Below, piece after piece: positions 35,401 through 42,473 of a DNA stretch of 55,151 bases (position 1 is the stretch's first letter; each line of letters opens with the position of its first letter). Source of the stretch: Dielma fastidiosa. GTDB taxonomy: Bacteria; Bacillota_I; Bacilli_A; Erysipelotrichales; Erysipelotrichaceae. The stretch spans positions 1 through 55,151 of the forward strand of contig NZ_HE578926.1 in the NCBI RefSeq assembly GCF_000313565.1. Reading direction: 5' to 3'. A program made the position numbers and the translations under genes. The notes below the pieces were generated by a model, which was not told the DNA's origin, made no database searches, and was given only the letters and a program-made list of their open reading frames with translations.

Positions 35401-36009
35401 CTTAACAATCATTTCTCTTGTGATACCTATCTTATATTCTCCGCTTGTATTCTTAATTTTATCTTTAAATTTAGGATCATTAACTATATATTCAGAAATC
35501 GTCCATTGATTGTTTATTAATTCATTCTCTGTTGTTTGAATTGAATAAAGTAGCTTTTGATCCTCAGAAGCTGAAGCCGTACTATTTGTGGAATGCTCAT
35601 CCTTTACTTTACGATTTGATTTAAAACCGCGATATTTTGAATAATGCACTAGACAAATCAAAAGTTCCTCAATCGTTAATTTATTATTTAACCCTTTTAC
35701 TTTTAATAAATAGGGATTGTCATACTTACAAGCTTCTTTCTCAAAAAATAGATTCATTTCATCTTTTGTAAAGTAATTATTAGATATAAATAAATTTTTG
35801 GTTTTCTGAATTCTTGCTTTTCTTCTGCGCAGCAGACGGCGTAATCCACGTGCATTTCGGCGATCTTCCATAGAACCATTTTCCGCGCTAAAAATCCTGC
35901 TGCCCAAATCTATGATCCTAATTGGTTCATTCTCATTATTCACTGCCATGCAACTCCATCCAATAGAGCCAACACCTAAATCAATACCCAGTATATATTT
36001 CTCTTTCAT
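32419..36009 (-). CDS. cas9: Cas9 RNA-guided nuclease, 1196 aa
   Basis: All catalytic elements are intact. RuvC-I is ILGIDLGVGSIGW with Asp10; an arginine-rich bridge helix (RRLLRRRKARIQKTK) follows at about 56-72; RuvC-II is HVEVAREL with Glu535; the HNH domain has His629 (EIDHIMPYS) with Asn643 and Asn652; RuvC-III is HHALDAA with His815 and Asp818. The C-terminal 300 residues form the PAM-interacting part. At 1196 aa it is between the small II-C enzymes (about 1050-1100) and SpCas9 (1368). GGGAGGT is 8 bases before the ATG. It heads the cas operon. Confidence 0.98.
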   Translation of the reverse strand: MKEKYILGIDLGVGSIGWSCMAVNNENEPIRIIDLGSRIFSAENGSMEDRRNARGLRRLLRRRKARIQKTKNLFISNNYFTKDEMNLFFEKEACKYDNPYLLKVKGLNNKLTIEELLICLVHYSKYRGFKSNRKVKDEHSTNSTASASEDQKLLYSIQTTENELINNQWTISEYIVNDPKFKDKIKNTSGEYKIGITREMIVKEAELLLNKQIEMNVISDQFKNDYLTILTKQLSFSEGPEWGPYHDPLSKMIGICKFDKQDRAPITSYSYELYIMIQKLRNITFYEEGSRIKNRLNNEQIKKLLEEAVSGKEIKYKNIQKVIGHQVNFPGLLLTKKDFMKIVSKSKEEKNKDKTLEELKNEAKNNISVYEMKNTKILKSQLKKLGYENVEVKVLDALANLLSRYKSDDEIRKGIEEDELLKNQDQLFKAAILKLDEGSFKEFGKLSFNMLYQLLPLMINEGMDYAQAMAALNLDHSQAHKNDTDYEELPPLKEVFEELDKTVTNRSVIATLQQTKMVINAIFARYGKPVAIHVEVARELTKNDTERKQLMDMQLSNQVTNTSLKMQIFNKYSDQFTSMAKISHDDLVKYKLFIEQGGIDPYTLALTNDEMAAKINEKTLFTREYEIDHIMPYSISFNDTFANKTLVRKERNLEKANNIPYEVFGRDSGYAKYEAWVLRTINDPKKQEIYLLKKIPDDLQEEFSARALNDTRYATKVICEILKYCFPSIKVKSFTGQITDKLKGVWGLKNLTHSYQNPSYILHDEFDEELKKKYDLLSIYITEEKNNKEIKKLKEEVVKLEKQRDQKNRKNHLHHALDAAIIACATDSLRRRVEIHEQNLRQNSSTMRKFKVSVVDPATGEISTQIINRTVADYGQLYDLTKNSDPRHFPMPYDSFRDEIKLRLYERDEATMKRGLMCLANYNAAQVNQCKPVIISHQYTKKVNGRLHKATIYGVAPKPKTENTVVLTNRMAVTDKKFDYKQLDKIYDKEGTQKAVYEAVKSWLSGYANGEEAYNSHKELPKNSNGNPIKKVKLDYDSPKEEILLHEEKKQYVEKENVIQTHVFRREDSDKLYFIGMDRYRVMNFKNDPEVLIWWGQSKNNRKIKYSELAREGYIPYVKLYKNQIILLELRNGAKGLCKVNGFSAGMFEITSILGDDYDILASGLQTKSKSRLIITVSTIKSIQPINVDILGKVHL

Positions 36010-36131
36010 TTACTTTACCTCCCTATTTTTGTGTAAGACAAATATAAAAATAGTTTTACAGCACATTACTAAATACTAGATGTTATTTTATCCAACACCT
36101 CTTTTTGTGCAGAGCCCAAATTTAACTGCAT

Positions 36132-36173
36132 AACTTATTAAGTTAATTTTAACACAAACGAATATTATGTCAA
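36132..36173 (-). promoter_or_regulatory. Promoter of the cas operon with adjacent palindrome
   Basis: TTGACA (36173-36168), a 16-bp spacer and TAAAAT (36151-36146) give a leader of about 130 nt before cas9. Immediately downstream of the -10 is AACTTATTAAGTT (36132-36144), a perfect palindrome at the expected start site and a plausible operator. Confidence 0.65.
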
Positions 36174-36355
36174 AGCTTAATTCATAATACTTATATAAAT
36201 TTAAAATGGTAAGTTAAATTCCACTTCTGACTTCCTAAAGTTAAAATCACTCTTTCACAGAATTCTAGTTGATTTTACATTTTCAAAAAGTACAGGAGCT
36301 CCTTACTGATTGATCCTTTTTATATAAAATAAAAGCTGAACAATAAAACACCGCT

Positions 36356-36446
36356 CAGCATTCACAGCATCTTCTAGAACCAAGATGGTTAATAAACGTT
36401 TTAGCTATGGACTGCAGAGGTATTACCTAATCAGGTTACCCTCATT
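36356..36446 (+). ncRNA. Diverged tracrRNA-like element
   Basis: This segment aligns with the tracrRNA in the same order and spacing. CATCTT-CTAGAACCA (from 36368) resembles the repeat's CATTTTACTAGAATCA, and GGACTGCAGAG (36409) is identical to the tracrRNA's GGACTGCAGAG (36709), 41 versus 40 bp downstream. TTACCTAATCAGG then parallels ATACCTGATAGG. The terminator stem and T run are degraded. It may be a relic of duplication or a shortened regulatory RNA. Confidence 0.55.
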
Positions 36447-36601
36447 TATCGAAGTAGTTTTCATGGCTAAACAAAGCAGCAAGAAGTCTTTATAATAGTA
36501 ATCATTATATATTGCTTATATTACTAGATTTTTATGTTTTTTAGGTTATATATATCATAATAGTTACTTCATAAATCAAAAAAAACACTCATACCTTCAT
36601 A

Positions 36602-36630
36602 TTGACTTTTCTTATAATTTCATTTATCAT
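36602..36630 (+). promoter_or_regulatory. Promoter of tracrRNA
   Basis: TTGACT (36602-36607), a 17-bp spacer and TATCAT (36625-36630) place the start near 36637, about 20 nt before the anti-repeat. Confidence 0.75.
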
Positions 36631-36636
36631 AAAGAC

Positions 36637-36752
36637 AGTCAAGGGACGCCTTGAACTAAGCACAAATACATTTTGCAAGACTCATTATCAGAGTCACCCC
36701 TTCACGGGGGACTGCAGAGAAATACCTGATAGGAAACTGTCAGGTATTTTTC
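36637..36752 (+). ncRNA. tracrRNA
   Basis: The anti-repeat (36656-36688) pairs with repeat positions 2-34 in the crRNA sense with only two single mismatches and two G-U wobbles. It is followed by a hairpin (AGTC-A-CCCC and GGGG-GACT, 36693-36714) and a terminator hairpin (AATACCTGA and TCAGGTATT, then a T run). Length is about 115 nt. It is transcribed away from cas9 on the opposite strand and would guide crRNA processing by RNase III and Cas9 loading. Confidence 0.93.
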
Positions 36753-36770
36753 TTTTTCCCAAAAAAATCC

Positions 36771-36798
36771 TTTACATTTTCAAAAACGCTCTTATAAT
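36771..36798 (+). promoter_or_regulatory. Promoter of the M20 amidohydrolase gene
   Basis: TTTACA (36771-36776), a 16-bp spacer and TATAAT (36793-36798), just after the tracrRNA terminator. Confidence 0.7.
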
Positions 36799-36824
36799 AA
36801 TGGAAAAAGAAACGAGGTACTTTT

Positions 36825-37982
36825 ATGCTGACTGATATGAAGATACAAACTGAAGCGCTTGCCGATGAAATGATGGAGCTTGTTAAGGATCTCTATGATC
36901 ACCCTGAAATCGGCAACGAAGAATTCCGCTCAATGGGTGTCCTGTGTGATAAATGCCGGTTGCTTGGCTTTGAAGTCAGTGAAGGCTATGTGGTGCCGAC
37001 TGGCTGGATTGCTAAATATGATTCAAAAAAACCCGGGCCAACCATCGCTTATCTATGCGAATTTGACGCGCTACCAGAAGTCGGTCACGGCTGCGGCCAT
37101 AACTTGATTGCCGGTATTGGAATTACCGCCGGTGCCGCCTTAAAGTCAAAAATTGATGAACTCGGCGGTCAGATCTGGATCATCGGCACCCCGGCAGAAG
37201 AAAACTTCGGCGGCAAAGTTTCGATGGCTGAAGCCGGTGTCTTTGACAATGTCGATGTCGCGATGATGCTGCATCCCAGTGATGAGAATGGCTTAGGCGG
37301 CAGAACCAATGCAATCTATCCATTAAAATTTGAATTCTTTGGCAAAAATGCCCATGGCTGTCATCCGCGAGATGGCAAAAGCGCCCTCGATGCCGCTGTC
37401 TTATCCTATGTAAATATCAATTTCATGCGGCAATTCGCACCTGCCAATTCATTCATCCACGGCATTATCCGCAACGGCGGTGAGGCAGCCAATGTCATTC
37501 CTGCCTATGCTTCTCTTGAATACTACTTCCGTGCTGCTACCATGAAAGAAGCGAAAGCTATGGGCGAACAGGCCATCCAATGTGTTGAGGGCGCCTGTAA
37601 AGCCTGCGGCACAACCTATGAAACATCCGTCTATGAATGTCCGTATGAAGACAATGTCATCAACTACACACTGGCTGATTGCCTCAAAGATAAATATAGT
37701 GAATTAGGTTTAGAAGCCACGCCGGTTGATGAGGTACCAGGCGGTTCAAGCGATATCGGCAGTGTCAGTTACCGCTGCCCAGCCCTGCATGGCTATATCA
37801 AAATCTGCGGACAGGAAGCTGCCGGTCACTCAAAAGAAAGAGCCGACGCGACGATTTCACCAATGGGCAGAGCTGCCTTAATCAACGGAGCTGCCGCCCT
37901 TGCATCAATTGGTGAAGACTGCATCAGTCAGCCTGATCTACTGGCAAAAATCAAAGCTGAATTCAAAGCCAGCATTCAATAA
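36825..37982 (+). CDS. M20-family amidohydrolase (AbgB/HipO-like)
   Basis: The 385-aa protein has M20D motifs: CEFDALPEVGHGCGHN for the metal site, TPAEENFGGK with the catalytic Glu, and MMLHPSDENG. It has a lid-domain insertion (FFGKNAHGCHPRDGKSALDAA) and a C-terminal His (GYIKICGQEAAGHSKE). Relatives hydrolyse N-acyl amino acids or p-aminobenzoyl-glutamate; the substrate here is unknown. GAGG is 9 bases before the ATG. It is the first gene beyond the CRISPR locus. Confidence 0.88.
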   Translation: MLTDMKIQTEALADEMMELVKDLYDHPEIGNEEFRSMGVLCDKCRLLGFEVSEGYVVPTGWIAKYDSKKPGPTIAYLCEFDALPEVGHGCGHNLIAGIGITAGAALKSKIDELGGQIWIIGTPAEENFGGKVSMAEAGVFDNVDVAMMLHPSDENGLGGRTNAIYPLKFEFFGKNAHGCHPRDGKSALDAAVLSYVNINFMRQFAPANSFIHGIIRNGGEAANVIPAYASLEYYFRAATMKEAKAMGEQAIQCVEGACKACGTTYETSVYECPYEDNVINYTLADCLKDKYSELGLEATPVDEVPGGSSDIGSVSYRCPALHGYIKICGQEAAGHSKERADATISPMGRAALINGAAALASIGEDCISQPDLLAKIKAEFKASIQ

Positions 37983-38056
37983 TGTTCTCTAAATGCGTTA
38001 TTCTTTCATAAAACCCTCTTTTTCCTGAAAATTTTCATCTTTTTATCATTTACCTC

Positions 38057-38085
38057 TTGACATTTCAAATTTTTGTAGCTATTAT
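38057..38085 (+). promoter_or_regulatory. Promoter of the T-box operon
   Basis: Consensus TTGACA (38057-38062), a 17-bp spacer and TATTAT (38080-38085). Confidence 0.82.
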
Positions 38086-38091
38086 TGATTC

Positions 38092-38313
38092 AACATCAAT
38101 GAAAAAGAGTAGTAGTTTCCAGCGGCACTTGCAGAGAGTCATGGTTTGGTGAAACATGACAGGTCAAAAGAAATGAACGAGCTTTGGAGATGTTGCCGTA
38201 TGAAAGTAAGGCAACTGTTTCCCGCATTAAGGGCAGAGGTGGTCAGCAAATGCTGACAAGTAGAGTGGTACCGCGAATAACATCGTCTCTTCATTATGAA
38301 GAGGCGTTTTTTT
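38092..38313 (+). promoter_or_regulatory. T-box leader, probably methionine-specific
   Basis: The T-box core is GAGTGGTACCGCG (38263-38275), followed by a terminator (CGTCTCTTC with GAAGAGGCG and seven Ts, 38284-38313). Stem I closes with AACATC (38092) and GATGTT, has the AGAGTA motif on its 5' side, a GTCATG/CATGAC distal hairpin with a GGTG loop, and GAAATGAACGAGC on its 3' side. The most likely specifier is ATG (Met). The UGGU bulge would pair with an A73 discriminator, which fits tRNA-Met and not tRNA-Asn. Uncharged tRNA would permit transcription of the downstream transporter. Confidence 0.85.
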
Positions 38314-38455
38314 ATTACAAGGGGTGAAGAAAATGAAACAGCTTTCTTCTCATAAGTTTCAAAAACGACGATGATGTTTTTGAAACAGAGAAAAATGTAG
38401 ACTAATAAAAGCATAAAATACTTATAAAATATAAGAAAGAAAGAGGAAAAAAACA

Positions 38456-39250
38456 ATGAAAAAACTAGTAAAAATTACAGCTGCCATGCTGATGACATGC
38501 GCGCTAATCACAGGATGTTCTTCAAAACCAACTGATAACAATGATCCGCAGACTGCTGCTACATGGGAAGATCAATTAGGCAAAAAAGGCGTTATCGCAA
38601 TCGGTATCTCTCCTGACTATCCGCCTTATGAATCATTAGATGCCAGCGGCAACATGGAAGGCTTTGATATCGACATGGTAGCTGAACTGCAGAAATATTT
38701 CGGTAGTGAAGATGCTCCTTATGAAATTGAATGGGTACAGATGTCATTTGATACAATTATCTCTTCTGTTCAAACAGGTCAAGTTGACTTAGGGGTAGCC
38801 GGCTTTACTTATGATCCAGACCGTGATGTATTATTCTCTGAACCATACATGGAAAGCGGTCAGGTTGCCTTAGTAAATCCTGATTCTGATATTAAAACAG
38901 TAGATGATCTGAAAAACAAAAAAATTGGTGCTCAGCTAGGTGCAACAGCTGAAAAAGCGGCTAACTCAATCGAAGGCGCAGATGTTCAGGCCGTAAGCAG
39001 TGTTAATGTATTGATTGAATCATTAAAGAGCAACGCATTAGATGCAGTTGTCGTAGATATTCCGGTTGCGAAAGGTTATGTAGAGAATGCAGGCTTTGTT
39101 ATGCTGGATGAAGTGCTGATCGATGAAAGTACATCAATCATCGCTGCTAAAGGCAATGATGAGCTGATTGCTAAAGTTAATGAAGCAGTTAAAGCATTTA
39201 AAGCCAGTGATGCTTACAATGAATTAAAAGAAAAATGGGGTATGAATTAA
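38456..39250 (+). CDS. Amino-acid ABC transporter substrate-binding lipoprotein
   Basis: The 264-aa protein has a lipobox (ALITGC, Cys21) and a family-3 solute-binding fold: KKGVIAIGISPDYPPYESLDASGNMEGFDIDMVAEL, then VQTGQVDLGVAGFTYDPDR. It should be the surface receptor of the importer encoded next. The T-box upstream suggests methionine, perhaps with cystine or related amino acids. AGAGGAAA precedes the ATG. Confidence 0.9.
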   Translation: MKKLVKITAAMLMTCALITGCSSKPTDNNDPQTAATWEDQLGKKGVIAIGISPDYPPYESLDASGNMEGFDIDMVAELQKYFGSEDAPYEIEWVQMSFDTIISSVQTGQVDLGVAGFTYDPDRDVLFSEPYMESGQVALVNPDSDIKTVDDLKNKKIGAQLGATAEKAANSIEGADVQAVSSVNVLIESLKSNALDAVVVDIPVAKGYVENAGFVMLDEVLIDESTSIIAAKGNDELIAKVNEAVKAFKASDAYNELKEKWGMN

Positions 39251-39277
39251 TTACCCCTTTCTTATGGAGGATAAGAC

Positions 39278-39976
39278 ATGGATATAGAGCTGATATTTCA
39301 AAATGCAGATAAGATACTCTCCCCGGAGAATCTGTTATTTATTCTAAAGGGTGCCGGTATCTCATTAGTTATCGCTACCATCGCCCTTCTCTTTGGTACT
39401 ATTTTCGGGATTCTCGGCGCGGCCGGCAAGATTTCTAAGAACCCGATTTTAAGAACCTTATCAACAATTTATGTAAATCTGTTCCGCGGCACGCCAATGC
39501 TGCTTCAGATTTTGTTTTTCTATCTGGGTTTCCCGCTGCTGTTTCGTGCTATTACCGGTGAAGTGCTGAGAGCACAGGCTTATGTTGTCGCTATCGCCGC
39601 CATCAGCTTAAACAGTGGTGCCTATTCCACCGAATTGATTCGTTCTGGTATTATGGCCATTGACAAAGGTCAATGGGAAGCCAGTAAGACATTAGGTTTA
39701 TCTTATATGCAGATGATGCGTTTCATCATTCTGCCGCAGGCATTCAAACAAATTATTCCGCCAATGGTCAGTGAGTATATTACATTGATCAAGGATTCAT
39801 CGCTCGCCAGTGTTATCGGTGCCGTTGAGCTTCTGCAAAGCGCTCAGATTATCGGTGCTAAATATTACAACTATCTGATTCCCCTGCTGGCAGTCAGCGT
39901 TGTGTATCTGATTATGACTTCAATTATTGCCTTTATCGCAATGCATCTTGAAAGGAGGATGGCGGTCAGTGATTAA
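39278..39976 (+). CDS. Amino-acid ABC transporter permease
   Basis: The 232-aa HisM/GlnP-type permease has five hydrophobic helices and the EAA loop ([25 protein letters not shown]) that contacts the ATPase. GGAGG lies 6 bases before the ATG, 27 bp after the binding-protein gene. It would form a homodimeric channel. Confidence 0.92.
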   Translation: MDIELIFQNADKILSPENLLFILKGAGISLVIATIALLFGTIFGILGAAGKISKNPILRTLSTIYVNLFRGTPMLLQILFFYLGFPLLFRAITGEVLRAQAYVVAIAAISLNSGAYSTELIRSGIMAIDKGQWEASKTLGLSYMQMMRFIILPQAFKQIIPPMVSEYITLIKDSSLASVIGAVELLQSAQIIGAKYYNYLIPLLAVSVVYLIMTSIIAFIAMHLERRMAVSD

Positions 39977-40697
39977 ATTAAATCATATTTCAAAATCCTT
40001 CGGTACCGTAGATGCGGTTAAGGATGTATCATTAGAAATTAAACAGGGTGAGATCGTCTGTCTGATTGGTCCAAGCGGCAGCGGTAAAAGTACCGTCCTG
40101 CGCTGTATTGACGGTTTAGAGATCCCTGACAGCGGAACAGTAGAAATCTTTGATGAAGTGATTGATTTTAATAATGAAGCTTCCATTAAACAGGCCCGCA
40201 GCCGGATGGGCTTTGTATTCCAGCATTTCAACCTGTTTCCGCATATGAGTGTCCTTGACAATTTAACGCTTTCGCCGATTCAAGTCTTAGGCATGGATAA
40301 AGAAAGTGCTGAAAAACAGGCAGTGGCTCTTTTAAAGCGGGTTGGCCTTGAAGATAAAAAGGATGCCTATCCAAAACAGCTCTCCGGCGGTCAGAAGCAG
40401 CGTGTCGCAATTGCCCGCTCATTAGCCATGAATCCGGAAATGATGCTGTTTGATGAACCGACCAGTGCCCTTGATCCGGAAATGGTTGTAGAGGTATTAG
40501 AGGTTATGAAGGAACTTGCGAAGGATGGTATGACCATGGCTGTAGTAACTCACGAAATGGGCTTTGCGAAAGAAATCGCCAACCGGGTAATCTTCCTTGA
40601 GGATGGACAAATCATTGAAGAAAAAGACCCGCAGACCTTCTTCACAAATCCTGAAACTGATCGCGCAAAGGAATTCTTAAGTAAGATTATTCACTAG
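39969..40697 (+). CDS. Amino-acid ABC transporter ATPase
   Basis: The 242-aa protein has Walker [10 protein letters not shown], a Q-loop ([12 protein letters not shown]), signature LSGGQKQR and Walker [13 protein letters not shown]. The likely start is GTG at 39969, 10 bases after AGGAGG and overlapping the permease stop by 8 bp; the longer frame to 39927 has no site. It completes the importer. Confidence 0.93.
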   Translation: MIKLNHISKSFGTVDAVKDVSLEIKQGEIVCLIGPSGSGKSTVLRCIDGLEIPDSGTVEIFDEVIDFNNEASIKQARSRMGFVFQHFNLFPHMSVLDNLTLSPIQVLGMDKESAEKQAVALLKRVGLEDKKDAYPKQLSGGQKQRVAIARSLAMNPEMMLFDEPTSALDPEMVVEVLEVMKELAKDGMTMAVVTHEMGFAKEIANRVIFLEDGQIIEEKDPQTFFTNPETDRAKEFLSKIIH

Positions 40698-40710
40698 AAT
40701 AATCTTTTTT
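40683..40710 (+). terminator. AT-rich terminator within the T-box operon
   Basis: AAGATTATTC and GAATAATCTT form a perfect 10-bp stem with an ACTA loop, then TTTT. It overlaps the end of the ATPase gene and could lower expression of the aminotransferase and VOC genes. Confidence 0.6.
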
Positions 40711-40728
40711 AAATAAATGGAGACACCA

Positions 40729-41862
40729 ATGAAACTAGAAAATTTTAAAGTAGAAACTTGGATGAATGAACATGAAAATGACTGTATTTATAATCTTACA
40801 GAGAGCTGTTTTACACCGCTGACGATGCGTGAGCTGTTAGATCTCTGTGAAGTGCGTGAAGCCTTTATGGAGGATTTGCTGGAAGTGCGGTTAGATTATG
40901 GGCCAATCGCCGGCTCAAATGAATTGCGCCAAGAAATTGCCTCGCTTTATAAAAACTGTTCGCCGGATCAGATTGCTATTGCGCAAGGTGCTATTAATGC
41001 TAATGCCATGGCGCTCTATGAATTAATTGAAAAAGGCGATCATATCATTGCCTTTACCCCGCTCTATCAGCAGCTTTTATCCCTGCCCTTATCCATCGGT
41101 GCTGAAATTACCTGTATTCCCTGTCTTGAAGAGGCAAATTGGGAGCCGGATATCAGTAAGCTGAAAGCAGCACTAAAGCCCAACACCAAGGTGCTCTGTC
41201 TGAATAATCCATGCAACCCTACCGGTTATCTGTATACGGATGAGCAGATGCAGGCGATTGCGCAGTTTGCCCGCCAGCATGATTTATGGCTTTTTGTCGA
41301 TGAGGTTTACCGCGGTTTGAATCAGCATGATGACAGCTTTGGTTCCTCTTTCTTTGATTTCTATGATAAGTGTATTGTCAGCGGCGGCTTGTCTAAAACC
41401 TTTGCCCTGCCGGGTCTTCGCATGGGCTGGCTGGCAGCGCCTCAGTCTTTTATCGATAAAATAACGATACGCCGTGATTACCACATTATCTCATTGCCGA
41501 AGATTAATGATACACTCTCAATTCTGGCATTAAAAAACAAAGACAAGATTTTAAAACGCAATCGACTGATCAGCCTGCAGAATCGAAAAACAATTCAGCG
41601 CTGGGCAGCTGAAGAGCCTCATATCGATGTTGTATTTACTGACAGCACAACACTGTTTATCCGTTATGATATGGATATTCCCAGTGATGAACTAGCACTT
41701 CGCCTGCAGAAAGAAACCGGCGTTTTCTTTGTCCCGGGCACTTGCTTTGATATTGATCATCACCTGCGCCTTGGCGGCGGCATTGAGCCTAAGCAGCTCG
41801 CTGAGGGTTTAGCTGTTTTTTCTAAATGGCTGCGTCAATTTGACAAGGAGGAAAACAAATGA
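40729..41862 (+). CDS. PLP-dependent class I/II aminotransferase
   Basis: The 377-aa protein has fold-type I features: NNPCNPTGYLY, the Asp of LWLFVDEVYRG, and SGGLSKTFALPGLRMGW with the PLP lysine. Relatives include capreomycidine-synthase-like and MalY/PatB-like enzymes. Association with a probable methionine importer makes a sulfur amino acid a plausible substrate (inference). The ATG at 40729 has GGAGA upstream; the in-frame ATG at 40717 contains that site. Confidence 0.85.
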   Translation: MKLENFKVETWMNEHENDCIYNLTESCFTPLTMRELLDLCEVREAFMEDLLEVRLDYGPIAGSNELRQEIASLYKNCSPDQIAIAQGAINANAMALYELIEKGDHIIAFTPLYQQLLSLPLSIGAEITCIPCLEEANWEPDISKLKAALKPNTKVLCLNNPCNPTGYLYTDEQMQAIAQFARQHDLWLFVDEVYRGLNQHDDSFGSSFFDFYDKCIVSGGLSKTFALPGLRMGWLAAPQSFIDKITIRRDYHIISLPKINDTLSILALKNKDKILKRNRLISLQNRKTIQRWAAEEPHIDVVFTDSTTLFIRYDMDIPSDELALRLQKETGVFFVPGTCFDIDHHLRLGGGIEPKQLAEGLAVFSKWLRQFDKEENK

Positions 41863-42248
41863 ATTACACAGACTTAATTACTTTTTACGGAACTAAGGAT
41901 ATTGAAGCGACCACTGCTTTTTATCAAGATCTGCTGGGTTTAAGACTGGCAAGTGATCAAGGCAAATGCCGTATTTTTGAAGTTGCCCCGCACGCGCTGG
42001 CAGCCTTTTGTGAGCATCTCGATGTGACTCACAGTCTTAAAAGTCCGATGCTGACCTTTGTCCTTGATGACATTGACGGCTGTTTTGCCAAATTAAAAGA
42101 TCACTGCGAGGTAGTTGAACCGCCTAAACGCAATGATCAGTTTAATCTTTATCATTTCTTTATCCTCGATAACAATGGCTATACATTGGAATTCCAAAAA
42201 TTCCTTGATCCTGACTGGAATCAGCTCAGGGCTGCAGACTCTCAATAA
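41859..42248 (+). CDS. VOC-family (glyoxalase-like) protein
   Basis: The 129-aa protein has the VOC beta-alpha-beta pattern: TFYGTKDIEATTAFYQDLLGLRLA and FFILDNNGYTLEFQKF, with a C-terminal Glu as likely metal ligand. The start overlaps the aminotransferase stop by 4 bp and has AAGGAGG. Function is unknown; the fold covers lyases, dioxygenases and binding proteins. Its 3' end overlaps a convergent gene by 23 bp. Confidence 0.82.
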   Translation: MNYTDLITFYGTKDIEATTAFYQDLLGLRLASDQGKCRIFEVAPHALAAFCEHLDVTHSLKSPMLTFVLDDIDGCFAKLKDHCEVVEPPKRNDQFNLYHFFILDNNGYTLEFQKFLDPDWNQLRAADSQ

Positions 42249-42462
42249 ACCAGCGGTTGCGTTCATAAAACAGAATCCGTTCATGACCGGCAATCTGACA
42301 TGTAAAGCGCAGACCGCTGCCGCCCACCGGTGATGCTGCCCAGCGGATATCAACAACCCGTTCAATCGGATACCGTTTGATTTCATCCCACTGAATAGCC
42401 AGCGGTTTGACTTCACCATGCTTATCCACCATAGTAATTACATCAACATATTTTTTATACAT
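42226..42462 (-). CDS. Hypothetical protein after dinB, 78 aa
   Basis: The small beta-rich protein (MYKKYVDVITMVDKHGEVKPL, then DEIKRYPIERVVDIR and GHERILFYERNRWF) follows dinB by 11 bp and is probably translated with it. GGTGAT precedes the ATG at 42462; an in-frame ATG at 42474 overlaps the dinB stop. The family is not recognised, but short companions of Y-family polymerases are common in Bacillota. Confidence 0.65.
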   Translation of the reverse strand: MYKKYVDVITMVDKHGEVKPLAIQWDEIKRYPIERVVDIRWAASPVGGSGLRFTCQIAGHERILFYERNRWFIESLQP

Positions 42463-42473
42463 AGCAATCACCA

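Noticed and set aside
36602-36835. 77-aa plus-strand frame upstream of the M20 gene
   Set aside because: It coincides with the tracrRNA, including its hairpins, and lacks a ribosome binding site.
38139-38456. 105-aa minus-strand frame in the T-box region
   Set aside because: The region is a structured RNA leader; the frame has no start signal.
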